NCBI RefSeq assembly: GCF_014654615.1
Contig: NZ_BNBB01000007.1
Span: 124,001-188,000, forward strand
DNA length: 64,000 nucleotides
Direction of reading: 5' to 3'
DNA from: Streptosporangium violaceochromogenes
GTDB taxonomy: Bacteria; Actinomycetota; Actinomycetes; Streptosporangiales; Streptosporangiaceae
The position numbers and the translations under genes are program-made. Under the pieces are notes generated by a model. It was not told the origin of the DNA. It did not search any database and saw only the letters and a list, made by a program, of their open reading frames with translations. Positions 44,184-52,917 of this stretch are shown piece after piece; position 1 is the first letter of the stretch, and the number at the start of each line of letters is the position of its first letter.

Positions 44184-45398
44184 TTATGCCCTGTACGGTC
44201 TCTCGGGCGTCCGGACGTGCTCGGGCAGGACGCCGGAGCCGATGAAGCGGCGGGCGAGCGCTCCGAGCACCGGCAGGGAGGAGATGTCGCGCGGCACCGG
44301 CGGCCCGCCGCGCCGGGACAGGGCCGGGCGGATCACACGGTCCTGCACCACGCGCTGGGCGAACTGGGTCACCACGGTCGGCGGGGTACGGCGGCGCTGG
44401 ATCCGGGCGAGCAGGGACACGGGGACAGGGCCTCCGGCCGCCAGCGGCCCGGCCAGCGCGTTGGCGGCGGCCACCGCGTCCTGTACGGCGAGGTTGACGC
44501 CGACGCCGAAGACCGGGGACATGGCGTGCGCGGCGTCCCCGATGACCAGCAGGCCCGGCCGGTACCAGCGGCGCAGCCGGTTGAGCGCGACCGAGAGCAC
44601 GCTCACGTCGCCGAAGCCGGTGAGCAGCCCGGTGCGCCCGGCCAGGAACGGCAGCAGCCGGGCCACCGGCTCGCGCAGCGCCTCGATGCCCCGGGCCCGG
44701 AGGGAGTCGAAGCCCCCCTTGGGGATCATGTAGGCGAGCTGCCAGTAGGTCCCCCGGTCGATCACCGCCATGAGGTGGCCGCCGGAGAGCCGCAGGAACG
44801 TCTCGTCGGGGTCCGCGGGCTCGCGCGGCAGCCGGAACCAGACCACGTCCATCGGCGCCCCGTGCTCCACCGGGACGAGCCCGGCGGCCCGGCGCACGTC
44901 GGAGTGGCGGCCGTCGGCGGCCACGGTCAGCGTCGCCCGGAGTTCGTGTTCCCCGCCGGGGTCGCGGTAGCGGACCCCGCGCACCGCGCCGCCCTCGCGG
45001 ATCACGTCGTGCACCTCGGCGTTCATGAGGAGGCGGAACCCGGGGTAGCGTGCGGCGGCGTCCGTCACCAGGGCGAGGAAGTCCCACTGCGGCACGAACG
45101 CTATATATCGATATTTGGTGTGAAGCTTGGATAGATCGGCAATGGGCACCACGCCGTCGTCGGTATGGATCGTCAGGCTGCGCGCCTTGTGATGCGGGAT
45201 CCGGTGAAACTCCTCGGCCAGCCCGATCTCGTCGAGCACCTCCAGGGTGGAGGGGTGGATGGTGTCGCCGCGGAAGTCGCGCAGGAAGTCGCCGTGTTTC
45301 TCCAGCAGCGTCACCGGGACGCCCGCCCTGGCCAGCAGCAGCGCGAGCATGGCCCCCGCCGGGCCGCCCCCGGCGATCACGCATGTGTTCCGGCTCAT
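44184..45398 (-). CDS. FAD-dependent monooxygenase/oxidoreductase (PHBH-fold)
   Basis: This 404-residue protein begins with the FAD dinucleotide fold IAGGGPAGAMLALLLARAG, then LLEKHGDFLRDFRGDTIHPS. The second FAD motif is LVIGDAAHAMSPVFGVGVN near residue 290, and DG-type VAADGRHSDVRRAAG lies near residue 165. These are class A flavoprotein hydroxylase features (para-hydroxybenzoate hydroxylase fold). It is a cytosolic aromatic or polyketide hydroxylase; substrate unknown. It stands alone 65 bp upstream of the DAHP synthase on the same strand. Confidence 0.9.
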   Translation of the reverse strand: MSRNTCVIAGGGPAGAMLALLLARAGVPVTLLEKHGDFLRDFRGDTIHPSTLEVLDEIGLAEEFHRIPHHKARSLTIHTDDGVVPIADLSKLHTKYRYIAFVPQWDFLALVTDAAARYPGFRLLMNAEVHDVIREGGAVRGVRYRDPGGEHELRATLTVAADGRHSDVRRAAGLVPVEHGAPMDVVWFRLPREPADPDETFLRLSGGHLMAVIDRGTYWQLAYMIPKGGFDSLRARGIEALREPVARLLPFLAGRTGLLTGFGDVSVLSVALNRLRRWYRPGLLVIGDAAHAMSPVFGVGVNLAVQDAVAAANALAGPLAAGGPVPVSLLARIQRRRTPPTVVTQFAQRVVQDRVIRPALSRRGGPPVPRDISSLPVLGALARRFIGSGVLPEHVRTPERPYRA

Positions 45399-45582
45399 AA
45401 TTCATCACCCATTGAAATCTTTGCCCGGATGCCGCCCCGGGGAAACCGTCTTCCCGGTGACCCGCCCGTGGCCCCGTACCGGACGGACGGGCACGGGGCC
45501 ACGGGACGGGCACGGGGCGGACGCGGGGGCCGGCACGGGCGGGGCGGAACAGGACCCGCGGCGCCTCCGCCACCGGCCTCCC

Positions 45583-46479
45583 TCAGGCGGGGGAGATCGT
45601 CCAGGACGCCTCGGCCCGGTCTCCGGGCCGGAGCACGATCAGGTCGGTGCCGGAGGTGAAGGCGTCGGGAGGGCAGGACATCGGCTCCACGGCCAGCCCC
45701 CGGTGACCGAGCCCGGTGCCGGTGCACACCTGGACCCACGGCAGCGCCGCGGCGTCCCAGCGGACCTCGACCCCGCCCGCCGGGCCGCTCACCCGCACCC
45801 TCGTCAGGCCGTCCTCGCCCGGCAGGAGCCCGGTGAAGGCGTGGTCCACCGCCGTGCCGCCGATCGCCCGCGGCCTCCTGAAGTCGTACGGCGTGCCGGA
45901 GACGTCCTCCAGGGAGCGCGGCAGCAGCCGGTCGTCCACCCGCAGCACCCGCTGGGCGGGGACCCGCAGCGTGTAGTCCTCGACGTCGTCACCGGCCAGC
46001 AGCCAGGGGTGCCCCCCGCAGCCGTAGGGGGCGGCCTCACCGCCGGTGTTCTCGGCGGTGAGCGTGGTGGACAGCCCGTCCGGGGTCAGGGTGTGGAGCA
46101 CCTGGAGGGCGAGGGAGAAGGGATAGCCGGGGGAGGGGGTGAGCGTGCGCGCCAGCCGTGCGAAACCGTGCTCGTCCTCCACCGACAGCCACTCCACCGC
46201 CCGCCAGCCGTCCCGGGCGACCAGGCCGTGCAGCGCGTGTCCCCGGTCGCCGTCGTCGGCCGCGAGCCGGTGCGTCCGGCCGCCGAAGGTGTAGCGCGCG
46301 TCGCCGACCCGGTTGGGCCAGGGGGCGAGCAGGGCGCCGCTGTAGTGAGGGATCGGCCCGTCCGCCGGCCAGGGGGTCACCAGGTCGCGCTCACCGTGAC
46401 GCAGCGCGCGCACGGCCGCCGTCCGCTCGTCGATCTCGGCGCGCAGGCCGCCGCAGCGGAGGGTGAACTGCCGGGACAC
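45583..46479 (-). CDS. Aldose 1-epimerase (galactose mutarotase-like)
   Basis: This 298-residue protein starts at GTG 46479 (VSRQFTLRCGG) with AAAGGA upstream. Family residues are APWPNRVGDARYTFGG, HALHGLVARDGW (first active His), GCGGHPWL (second His) and the Glu near AVEPMSCPP. It interconverts alpha and beta anomers of aldoses. It lies 184 bp from the FAD monooxygenase on the same strand, but no sugar-catabolism operon surrounds it. Confidence 0.9.
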   Translation of the reverse strand: MSRQFTLRCGGLRAEIDERTAAVRALRHGERDLVTPWPADGPIPHYSGALLAPWPNRVGDARYTFGGRTHRLAADDGDRGHALHGLVARDGWRAVEWLSVEDEHGFARLARTLTPSPGYPFSLALQVLHTLTPDGLSTTLTAENTGGEAAPYGCGGHPWLLAGDDVEDYTLRVPAQRVLRVDDRLLPRSLEDVSGTPYDFRRPRAIGGTAVDHAFTGLLPGEDGLTRVRVSGPAGGVEVRWDAAALPWVQVCTGTGLGHRGLAVEPMSCPPDAFTSGTDLIVLRPGDRAEASWTISPA

Positions 46480-46626
46480 GGGGGTCCTTTCGCCGGGGGC
46501 CGGATGAGGGCGGGCGGCACGGCTCGCCGGAACCCACGCTACCGGTCGCACGGGCGTCCCGGACGGCGGGAAGGGGCGCGGAGCCCGGCACCGGGCTCCG
46601 CGCCCCTTCCGGGCGGGGTGAGGGGG

Positions 46627-47322
46627 TCAGCCGCTGTAGATCGGGTAGCCGTAGCCGACGATCTGCGAGGTCGGGCGGACCCGCTGCTCGACCCGGCCGT
46701 TGCCGGTGTTGCCCTCGATCGTGGTGATCGTGCCGTCGCCGTTGTCCTTCTTCACGAAGCCGACGTGGTCGATCCCGTCGAGATCCTTGCCGCCCGCCCA
46801 GTCGAAGTAGACGACCGCGCCGGGTGAGGGGGTCGTTCCCCACTGGCCGTTCCGCTTGAACCACTTGGCGTGGGTGACGGTGTAGGCGTCCCAGCCCATG
46901 GTGGGCCGGATGCCCGCCTGCTCGCCCACCCAGGAGACGAACATCGCGCACCAGGGGGCGTTGGCGTACTCCTGGACGCGGCCGCCGTCGCGGGCGACGG
47001 TCTCCTTGGCGCGCGGGGAGGACATGTACCAGCTGTGGAACTTGGTCCCGCCGCCCCGGGAGTCCTCGCTGACGCCGATCTGGTTGGCGGCGATGTCCAG
47101 GACCTGCTGGGCGGTGACCCTCGGCAGCCGTTCGGCCTCAAGCTGGAGCGCGGTCCGCGCGGGCTTGGAGAACTCCGCGGGAGGGGCGTTGAGCGGGTTG
47201 TGGCCGGGGGAGTCCGCCAGGGCGGCGGGGCTCGTCGCGACGGCCCCGGCCAGGGCGACGGAGGCTCCGAGGATGATACGGGCCAGGTAGTGCGTCTTGG
47301 GGGTAAGGCGGTGCTTGGCCAT
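46627..47322 (-). CDS. Secreted CHAP-domain peptidoglycan hydrolase candidate
   Basis: This 231-residue exported protein has a signal peptide (YLARIILGASVALAGAVATSPAALA in short ARIILGASVALAGAVATS) with cleavage near ALADS. The CHAP domain carries the Cys in NAPWCAMFVSWVGEQAG, His in GIDHVGFVKKDNGDG and a following EGNTGNG (Glu/Asn third residue). CHAP amidases/endopeptidases cut cell-wall peptidoglycan. It is preceded by a ydaO c-di-AMP riboswitch, the usual arrangement for actinobacterial cell-wall hydrolases, so its output is likely tuned to c-di-AMP. Confidence 0.9.
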   Translation of the reverse strand: MAKHRLTPKTHYLARIILGASVALAGAVATSPAALADSPGHNPLNAPPAEFSKPARTALQLEAERLPRVTAQQVLDIAANQIGVSEDSRGGGTKFHSWYMSSPRAKETVARDGGRVQEYANAPWCAMFVSWVGEQAGIRPTMGWDAYTVTHAKWFKRNGQWGTTPSPGAVVYFDWAGGKDLDGIDHVGFVKKDNGDGTITTIEGNTGNGRVEQRVRPTSQIVGYGYPIYSG

Positions 47323-47337
47323 GAGGGGGTTGGACTC

Positions 47338-47458
47338 CTTGCTTCGCTTCCATACCGCCTACCGGGTTAGCTGACGGGTTCGGGCTGGGAAGTGCCCTAC
47401 GGCGCGCGAACGCGCTGATTCACCCCAGGAACGTGGTTCCCCGGTTCCGCGGAGCCCG
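47338..47458 (-). promoter_or_regulatory. ydaO/yuaA c-di-AMP riboswitch
   Basis: Reading the minus strand, this leader has the ydaO hallmarks in order: CCTGGGGTGAATC near 47410-47428, then the segment CGAACCCGTCAGCTAACC near 47363-47382, then GGTAGGCGG, a purine-rich GAAGCGAAG and the ribosome site AAGGAG. It lies directly before the CHAP gene. Boundaries are approximate. Family knowledge: c-di-AMP binding switches expression off in most ydaO leaders. Confidence 0.85.
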
Positions 47459-47937
47459 CGGATTCGGCGGCCGCGCCCCCTCGGGTGGGAGACCCACCAG
47501 GTGGAGCGCGGTCGGGCAATGTGTTGGCAATGCGCGGGCCTTTGCGGGCCCAGGCGTTCGCCAGGAATTCGTCGAAACTACGCGAACGGGACAGACGATT
47601 ACAAGTGGGACACATTGCCATGGCTTGGGAATACGCCGTCATCGGGCGGCGGAGCCGTGCCCTCCCCGGCGGCCCCACGGGCGCGCCGATCTTCGCCGCG
47701 ATCTCCACAACCCCTGTGAGCGGCGGGTTTCAGGGCGGCGGGGCTATCGGGGAGAAGAGGGCGCCCGCGGACGGCGGTCCTCCGCGGCGCCAAAGGTAGA
47801 TCTTTTGTCCGGGGCTTTCTTTACCCCGTCCTGACGTCCGGGTTCGCGGTTCCGGACGACGGTCACCCCGTCGCCGCCGCAGGGGCCTCCGCCGGGCGGG
47901 GAGGGAGCGGGTCCCGGCGGCGGGAACCCGCTTTCGG
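47459..47937. other. Intergenic region upstream of the riboswitch
   Basis: About 480 bp with lower GC than neighbouring genes between 47520 and 47640. It must hold the promoter of the CHAP transcript. A minus-strand frame from ATG 47621 (MAMCPTCNRLSRSRSFDEFL) is open for 74 codons but runs into the riboswitch and has atypical third-position composition, so I do not call it a gene. I see nothing else. Confidence 0.5.
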
Positions 47938-48531
47938 TCAGGGCTCCGCCGCCCGGGCGTGGATCAGCGGGAGCAGCACCCGGTCCACCGCGCGCTCGGC
48001 GAACGCGCCGTCGAGCGGCTGATCGGTGAGGAGGAGCCGGTGCCAGGCCAGGGCCTCGGCGATCGTCCTGATCTCCCCGGGGTCGGCGCCCTCCGGCGGC
48101 TCGCCCCGCCGAGAGGCGGGGCCGGGGGGCGGGGCGACGCCGGTGACGCCGGTGACGCCGGTGACGCCGGAGCGTGGCACGTTGTCGCGGAGGGCCGCCG
48201 CCAGGTCCGGGGTGGTGAGCAGGGCGGGGAGCAGGCCGAGGATCGTGCTGCGCCTCTCCTCCAGGACGTCGCAGAACGCCTTCACCGCCGTCACGAGGTC
48301 GTCGCGCATGGAGCCGGTTCCGGGGGTGGGGGCCGCCTCGACCTCCAGGTGGTTGCGGACCAGATCGACCACCAGGGCCTCCTTGCCCGGCCAGCGGCGG
48401 TAGATCGTCGCCTTGCTCGCGCCGGCGCGCCTGGCGATCTGGTCGACGGACATGCGATCGAACCCGACCTCCGAGAGCAGTTCAGCGGTCGCGTCGAGGA
48501 TCGCCTGCTCCCGCCTGGGGTCGAGACGCAC
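47938..48531 (-). CDS. TetR-family transcriptional regulator
   Basis: This 197-residue protein has the TetR helix-turn-helix at the N-terminus (MSVDQIARRAGASKATIYRR, then WPGKEALVVDLV). In the ligand domain, residues near 120-130 form a GVT-GVT-GVT repeat, from a slipped 9-bp DNA repeat in what is probably a loop. It follows the SDR gene on the same strand by 15 bp, so both share the promoter with the 31-bp palindrome at 49458-49488, the likely autoregulatory operator. Confidence 0.9.
   Translation of the reverse strand: MRLDPRREQAILDATAELLSEVGFDRMSVDQIARRAGASKATIYRRWPGKEALVVDLVRNHLEVEAAPTPGTGSMRDDLVTAVKAFCDVLEERRSTILGLLPALLTTPDLAAALRDNVPRSGVTGVTGVTGVAPPPGPASRRGEPPEGADPGEIRTIAEALAWHRLLLTDQPLDGAFAERAVDRVLLPLIHARAAEP
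48136..48171 (-). repeat. Four tandem 9-bp repeats inside the TetR gene
   Basis: GACGCCGGT at 48136-48144, 48145-48153 and 48154-48162, with GACGCCGGA at 48163-48171. It encodes the GVT triplet on the minus strand. Slippage would keep the frame. Confidence 0.85.
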
Positions 48532-48546
48532 GATTCCTCCGTTGGG

Positions 48547-49419
48547 CTACGGGTGCCGTTCGATCACCTCGAATCGTACGCCGGTGAGGTCTTCCGATGT
48601 CTCCCACAGCCTCCGAGCCAGTTCCTCGTCCCGCGCCCTGGCCGAGGGGACGAGCCTTCTGGGGCCGGGGCCGATGAACTCCCCCTCGGTCACCTCGGGG
48701 GAGGTCGCCGCGTACAGGGAGGGGATCGCGCCCTTCTCAGGAGGCTGGAAGAGCAGCCGGAACAGGGCGGTGAACGGCCCGGCGAGCACGCCCGGCCTCA
48801 GGATGTTGGTGGCCGTCACGCCGGGATGGGTGGCCAGGCTGAGCAGCCGCGTGCCCGCGCGCCGCTGCAGCTCCAGGGTGAACAGCAGGTTGGCGAGCTT
48901 GGACCTGCCGTAGGCCGAGAAGCGCCCGTAACGGCGTTCGAGGCCAAGATCGCCGAAGTCGATCTCCCCCATGGCGTGCGCGTCGCTGGAGACGGTGACG
49001 ACCCGGGCGCCCGGCCGGTCGAGCAGGCGCGGCAGCAGCAGGCCGGTCAGCGCGAAGTGCCCCAGGTGGTTGGTGCCGAACTGCGTCTCGAAGCCGTCGA
49101 CGGTGGTCCGCCGGGGGATCCCGGCGACCCCCGCGTTGTTGATCAGCAGGTCGAGCGGCCCGTCGAGGGCGGCGGCGAAGGCCCGCACCGAGCCGAGGTC
49201 GGCCAGATCCAGCCGTCCGACCTCGACCGAGGCGTACGGCACCCGCGCCCGGATCGCGGCGGCGGCGGCCTCCCCCCTGGCGAGATCGCGGACGGCCAGG
49301 GTCACCCGGGCTCCGCGCCCGGCCAGGTGCAGGGCGGTCGGCAGGCCGATTCCGCCGCTGGCGCCGGTGACCAGCGCCGTGGAGCCGGTCAGATCGGGAA
49401 TGTCGGCCGGAGTCCACAT
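48547..49419 (-). CDS. Short-chain dehydrogenase/reductase (retinol-dehydrogenase-like)
   Basis: This 290-residue enzyme starts at ATG 49419 (MWTPADIPDLTGSTALVTG). It has the SDR cofactor motif TGASGGIGLP, the NNAG motif, the catalytic Ser in VVTVSSDAH and Tyr-xxx-Lys in AYGRSKLAN. The layout, with NHLGHFALTGLLLP and the YGRSKLAN helix, resembles the WWOX/retinol-dehydrogenase group of SDRs. It reduces or oxidises an unknown hydroxyl/carbonyl substrate. It lies first in an operon with the TetR regulator, behind a perfect 31-bp palindrome. Confidence 0.9.
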   Translation of the reverse strand: MWTPADIPDLTGSTALVTGASGGIGLPTALHLAGRGARVTLAVRDLARGEAAAAAIRARVPYASVEVGRLDLADLGSVRAFAAALDGPLDLLINNAGVAGIPRRTTVDGFETQFGTNHLGHFALTGLLLPRLLDRPGARVVTVSSDAHAMGEIDFGDLGLERRYGRFSAYGRSKLANLLFTLELQRRAGTRLLSLATHPGVTATNILRPGVLAGPFTALFRLLFQPPEKGAIPSLYAATSPEVTEGEFIGPGPRRLVPSARARDEELARRLWETSEDLTGVRFEVIERHP

Positions 49420-49457
49420 GGGCTCGCTCCTCTTGCTGCTCTTGCTGCGCCGTGAAA

Positions 49458-49488
49458 CGTCGTGTACGGAACCGTTCCGTACACGACG
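49458..49488 (-). promoter_or_regulatory. 31-bp perfect palindrome before SDR-TetR (TetR operator)
   Basis: CGTCGTGTACGGAAC (49458-49472), one C, then the exact complement GTTCCGTACACGACG (49474-49488). The core ACGGAACcGTTCCGT is like known TetR-family operators. It is 39 bp upstream of the SDR start, in the promoter zone. Confidence 0.85.
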
Positions 49489-49621
49489 GTAAAACCCCGG
49501 GCGCGGACGCACAAGAGGGCGTGTTCAGATGCTCACTCATGGTTTCCGGACATGCAAGAAGCCGGGATTGCGGAATGGCGCGGTGGGGCGGCCGCCGGGC
49601 GGCGCCGCCCGAGGAGGGGCC

Positions 49622-50581
49622 TCACCTCCTCCCGGCGCCGATGGAGTCCATGAGCATCGGGAGCGCGCGCTCCAGGCCGCGCCGCCAGTACGGCCAGTTG
49701 TGCGTGCCGGGTCCGTAGAAGTCCGTCGTGACCACGCCACCGGCTCCCCTGGCCCGCTCGGTGAAGGTCTCCGCCTGGCGGAGCAGGTCGGTCTCCCTTT
49801 CGTCCCGGGCCGTCCCGGCGGGGTCGAGCGGGCCGGGGGAGCCGTCGCCGCAGGAGACGAACAGCCGCACGCCGCGCAGCCTCGCCGTCAGGTCGGCCGG
49901 GTTGTGCTCGGCCCACCCGGGGTCCCCCGGGGCGCCCCACAGGTCGGCCGGGTCCTCGCCGTCGCGGTCGAGCAGCCAGGCGACGCCGTCGCCGCCGTCA
50001 CGGGTGTTCAGCATGCCGGAGAAGGAGGCCGCCGCCTGGAACATGCCCGGATGGCGGGCCGCGTAGGACATCGCGCCGAACCCGCCCATGGACAGGCCCG
50101 CGACCGCGCGCCGGTTCCCGGCGCCGTAGTCGCGCTCCAGGAGCTGCCGGACCTCGGTGAGGTGGAAGGTCTCCCAGCCGGGCCCCTCCCGCCAGTCGGA
50201 GTAGAAGCCGACCTCGCCGCCCTCCGGTATGACCACGATCGCCGGATAACGGGAGGTGAGCCCGGCGGCGTCCCCCTGGGTGACCCACGCGTCGTAGTCG
50301 GCGTGGCAGCAGCCGTTGAGCAGGTACAGCACCGGCCACGGCCCCGATCCCGGCCGCCAGCCCTCGGGCAGCAGCACGCGGACCATCCCCTCGCGTCCCA
50401 GCGCGGGGGAGGCGACCGTCAGCACGAGGTCGCGCTCGCCGAGGCGGTGGACCCTGACGTCCTGCCGGTCCTCGTCAGGGGAGTCGCCCGAGGAGAAGGG
50501 CATCAGCAGGGCCAGGAGCACGGCCACCACCGCTGCTCCGGCCAGCAGGAACACTCCGAGACGTACGGCTGTGCGGTTCAC
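49622..50581 (-). CDS. Membrane-anchored esterase, alpha/beta-hydrolase (Esterase D/Ag85-like)
   Basis: This 319-residue protein has an N-terminal membrane anchor or uncleaved signal (LGVFLLAGAAVVAVLLALL). The mature part has the fold of the esterase D/mycolyltransferase family: VLYLLNGCCHADYDAWV, nucleophile elbow AVAGLSMGGFGAMSYA, an acid in SCGDGSPGP and His in GPGTHNWPYWRRGL. It is an exported esterase of unknown substrate. It is monocistronic, followed by the SDR operon promoter. Confidence 0.85.
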   Translation of the reverse strand: MNRTAVRLGVFLLAGAAVVAVLLALLMPFSSGDSPDEDRQDVRVHRLGERDLVLTVASPALGREGMVRVLLPEGWRPGSGPWPVLYLLNGCCHADYDAWVTQGDAAGLTSRYPAIVVIPEGGEVGFYSDWREGPGWETFHLTEVRQLLERDYGAGNRRAVAGLSMGGFGAMSYAARHPGMFQAAASFSGMLNTRDGGDGVAWLLDRDGEDPADLWGAPGDPGWAEHNPADLTARLRGVRLFVSCGDGSPGPLDPAGTARDERETDLLRQAETFTERARGAGGVVTTDFYGPGTHNWPYWRRGLERALPMLMDSIGAGRR

Positions 50582-51065
50582 ACCGCCAATCCTGGCGGCT
50601 GCCGGCGATCACGGGAAGCGCCCGGGGACGCGAGGCGTGGCGAGCCGCCCGCCGGCCGGGGTGGTCCGTCCCCGGCCGGCCGCCGTCCCCCAAAGACGTG
50701 CCCCCCGTGCCCTCCGCTCCTCTCCCGCGAGGGGGAAACGGCCCCCGGAAGCCCTTCTGGCCTGTATCTTTGCCGAATCGTGTAACAACTTTGCAGACTC
50801 TTTCGAAAACTCCTTCCCCGGCCGTCCGCCTCCGCGTAGCGTCCGGCCTACCTTGACCGGCTCGGCCCCGCGGGGCCGGTTCCGTCGAGCCGTGAGGGCG
50901 AGGCCGCCGCGCCGGTTCTTCGCGGCCGGGTCCTTCCGGCCGCGGCGACCGCGTCTCCCCTCCGCGCGGGGCCGTACGGCCGGGGGCCGCACCGCCGATC
51001 GCCGCCTCGTCCCGCTGTTCGTCCTGATGTTCCGTTCCGCTGTGTCGTTTGATCGGGGGATCGAC
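50582..51065. other. Intergenic region upstream of the GH13 glucosidase
   Basis: 484 bp without a gene, between two divergently oriented starts. The only low-GC part is around 50760-50812, with GTAACAACTTTGCAGACTC followed by TTTCGAAAAC, which is probably the promoter or operator zone of the glucosidase. The rest is GC-rich and I see no RNA or repeat. A GGGGGA ribosome site lies at 51055-51060. Confidence 0.5.
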
Positions 51066-52682
51066 ATGACCGAGCTCGTCCGTACGGACCGCGCCGAGGA
51101 GACCACGGGCCGCTGGTGGCGCGACGCGGTGATCTATCAGGTCTACGTGCGCAGTTTCGCCGACGGCAACGGGGACGGGATCGGCGACCTGCCGGGCGTG
51201 CGGAGCCGGCTGCCCTACCTGGCGGAGCTGGGGGTGGACGCCCTGTGGCTGACCCCGTTCTACACCTCGCCGATGGCCGACTTCGGGTACGACGTGGCGG
51301 ACTACCGGGACGTGGACCCGATCTTCGGGTCGCTGGCCGACGCCCGTGCCCTCATCGACGACGCCCACCGGCACGGCCTGCGGGTGATCGTCGACGTGGT
51401 GCCCAACCACACCTCCGACAGACACGCCTGGTTCCGTCAGGCGGTCGAGGCCGGGCCGGGGGGGCCGGCGCGCGGGCGTTACATCTTCCGCGACGGCAGG
51501 GGTGAGGGCGGGGTGCTGCCCCCCAACGACTGGGAGTCGGTCTTCGGCGGCCCCGCCTGGAGCCGCCTGCCCGACGGGCAGTGGTACCTCCACCTGTTCG
51601 CCCCCCAGCAGCCCGACCTGAACTGGGAGAACCCCGAGGTCCACGCGGAGTTCGAGTCGGTCCTGCGCTTCTGGCTCGACCTGGGGGTGGACGGCTTCCG
51701 GGTGGATGTGGCCCACGGCATGGTCAAGGCGGAGGGGCTGCCCGACGTCGGTCACACCGGCCAGGTCAAGATGATCGGCACCGGTGTGGTCCCGTTCTTC
51801 GACCAGGACGGGGTGCACGAGATCCACCGGGCCTGGCGCAGGCTGCTCGACTCCTACCCGGGCGAGCGGATCGGCGTCGCCGAGGCGTGGGCGCCCTCAC
51901 CGGCGCGGCTGGCCGCCTACATCCGCCCCGACGAGATGCACCAGGCGTTCAACTTCCACTTCCTGACCACTCCGTGGGAGGCGGCCGGGTTCCGCGCGGT
52001 GATCGAGGAGTCGCTGGAGACCGCGGGGCTGGTCGGCGCGCCCAGCACATGGGTGCTGTCCAACCACGACGTCAAGCGGCACGTCACCCGTTACGGCGGG
52101 GGCGCGGCGGGGCTGCGCCGGGCCCGCGCCGCGGCGCTGCTGATGCTCGCGCTGCCCGGCTCGGCCTACGTCTACCAGGGTGAGGAGCTGGGCCTTCCGG
52201 AGGTTCTCGACCTGCCGGAGGAGGTCCTGCGCGACCCGCAGCGGCTGCGCGACCCCGAGGACGGCCGGGACGGCTGCCGGGTGCCCATCCCGTGGACCGG
52301 CGCCGGGCCCCACTTCGGCTTCGGCCCGCCGGGCACCGGGGAGCCGTGGCTGCCCATGCCCCTCTCCTTCGGTCCGCTCAGCGTCCAGGCGCAGTCGGGG
52401 GACCCTCTTTCCACACTGAGCCTGTACCGGGAGGCGCTGCGGATCAGGCGCGAGCGGCGCGCCTTCGGCGACACTCCGCCGGTCTGGCTCGACGCGCCGG
52501 GGGGCACGCTGGCCTTCACCCGGGGTGAGGGGTTCGCCTGCACGGTCAACCTGACCGGAGAGCCGGCCGAGATGCCGCTTCCGGGACGGATGCTCCTGGC
52601 CAGCGCCCGGCCGGCCGTCGAGGACGGTGTGGTGCGGCTCGCGCCCGACTCGGCCGTCTGGTGGGAGCGCGACGGCCTCTGA
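51066..52682 (+). CDS. GH13 alpha-glucosidase / oligo-1,6-glucosidase-type enzyme
   Basis: This 538-residue enzyme has the GH13 conserved regions in order: region I DVVPNHTSDRH, region II DGFRVDVAHG with the nucleophile Asp, region III GVAEAW with the acid/base Glu, and region IV LSNHDVKRH. The start VIYQVYVRSFADGNGDG and QPDLNWENPEV are typical of alpha-glucosidases with exo action on maltose-type oligosaccharides. No signal peptide, so the sugar must be imported first. ATG 51066 has a GGGGGA site upstream. No regulator is adjacent. Confidence 0.92.
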   Translation: MTELVRTDRAEETTGRWWRDAVIYQVYVRSFADGNGDGIGDLPGVRSRLPYLAELGVDALWLTPFYTSPMADFGYDVADYRDVDPIFGSLADARALIDDAHRHGLRVIVDVVPNHTSDRHAWFRQAVEAGPGGPARGRYIFRDGRGEGGVLPPNDWESVFGGPAWSRLPDGQWYLHLFAPQQPDLNWENPEVHAEFESVLRFWLDLGVDGFRVDVAHGMVKAEGLPDVGHTGQVKMIGTGVVPFFDQDGVHEIHRAWRRLLDSYPGERIGVAEAWAPSPARLAAYIRPDEMHQAFNFHFLTTPWEAAGFRAVIEESLETAGLVGAPSTWVLSNHDVKRHVTRYGGGAAGLRRARAAALLMLALPGSAYVYQGEELGLPEVLDLPEEVLRDPQRLRDPEDGRDGCRVPIPWTGAGPHFGFGPPGTGEPWLPMPLSFGPLSVQAQSGDPLSTLSLYREALRIRRERRAFGDTPPVWLDAPGGTLAFTRGEGFACTVNLTGEPAEMPLPGRMLLASARPAVEDGVVRLAPDSAVWWERDGL

Positions 52683-52810
52683 CGGCCCTCGACGGCGCTG
52701 ACGGCCGTCTCCCCGCCGGCTCCCCGGGTGGCCCGGGCCCGTAGGGCGCGGGGCAGGGGCGGCGGAGCCCCGCCCGGGGCGGATGTTCCCTCGATCCGGG
52801 TGAAAGAGTT

Positions 52811-52836
52811 GTAACGGTTCGCTGTGGGAGCGTTAC
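52811..52836. promoter_or_regulatory. Inverted repeat GTAACG-N14-CGTTAC upstream of the beta-helix gene
   Basis: GTAACG at 52811-52816 and CGTTAC at 52831-52836, about 80 bp before the gene at 52918, in a low-GC patch likely to be its promoter. It may be an operator. Confidence 0.35.
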
Positions 52837-52917
52837 CCCGGCGACCGCGGGGCCCGCCGGTGTGCCAGGATCATGCGCTGACCAGCAGACTGTGAGGGCG
52901 ATGGGGTGTGTAGGGGC

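Noticed and set aside
44119-45573. N-terminal extension of the DAHP synthase frame to 928 codons
   Set aside because: It overlaps the FAD monooxygenase in another frame of the same strand, has no family residues, and the normal class II length is reached from GTG 44118.
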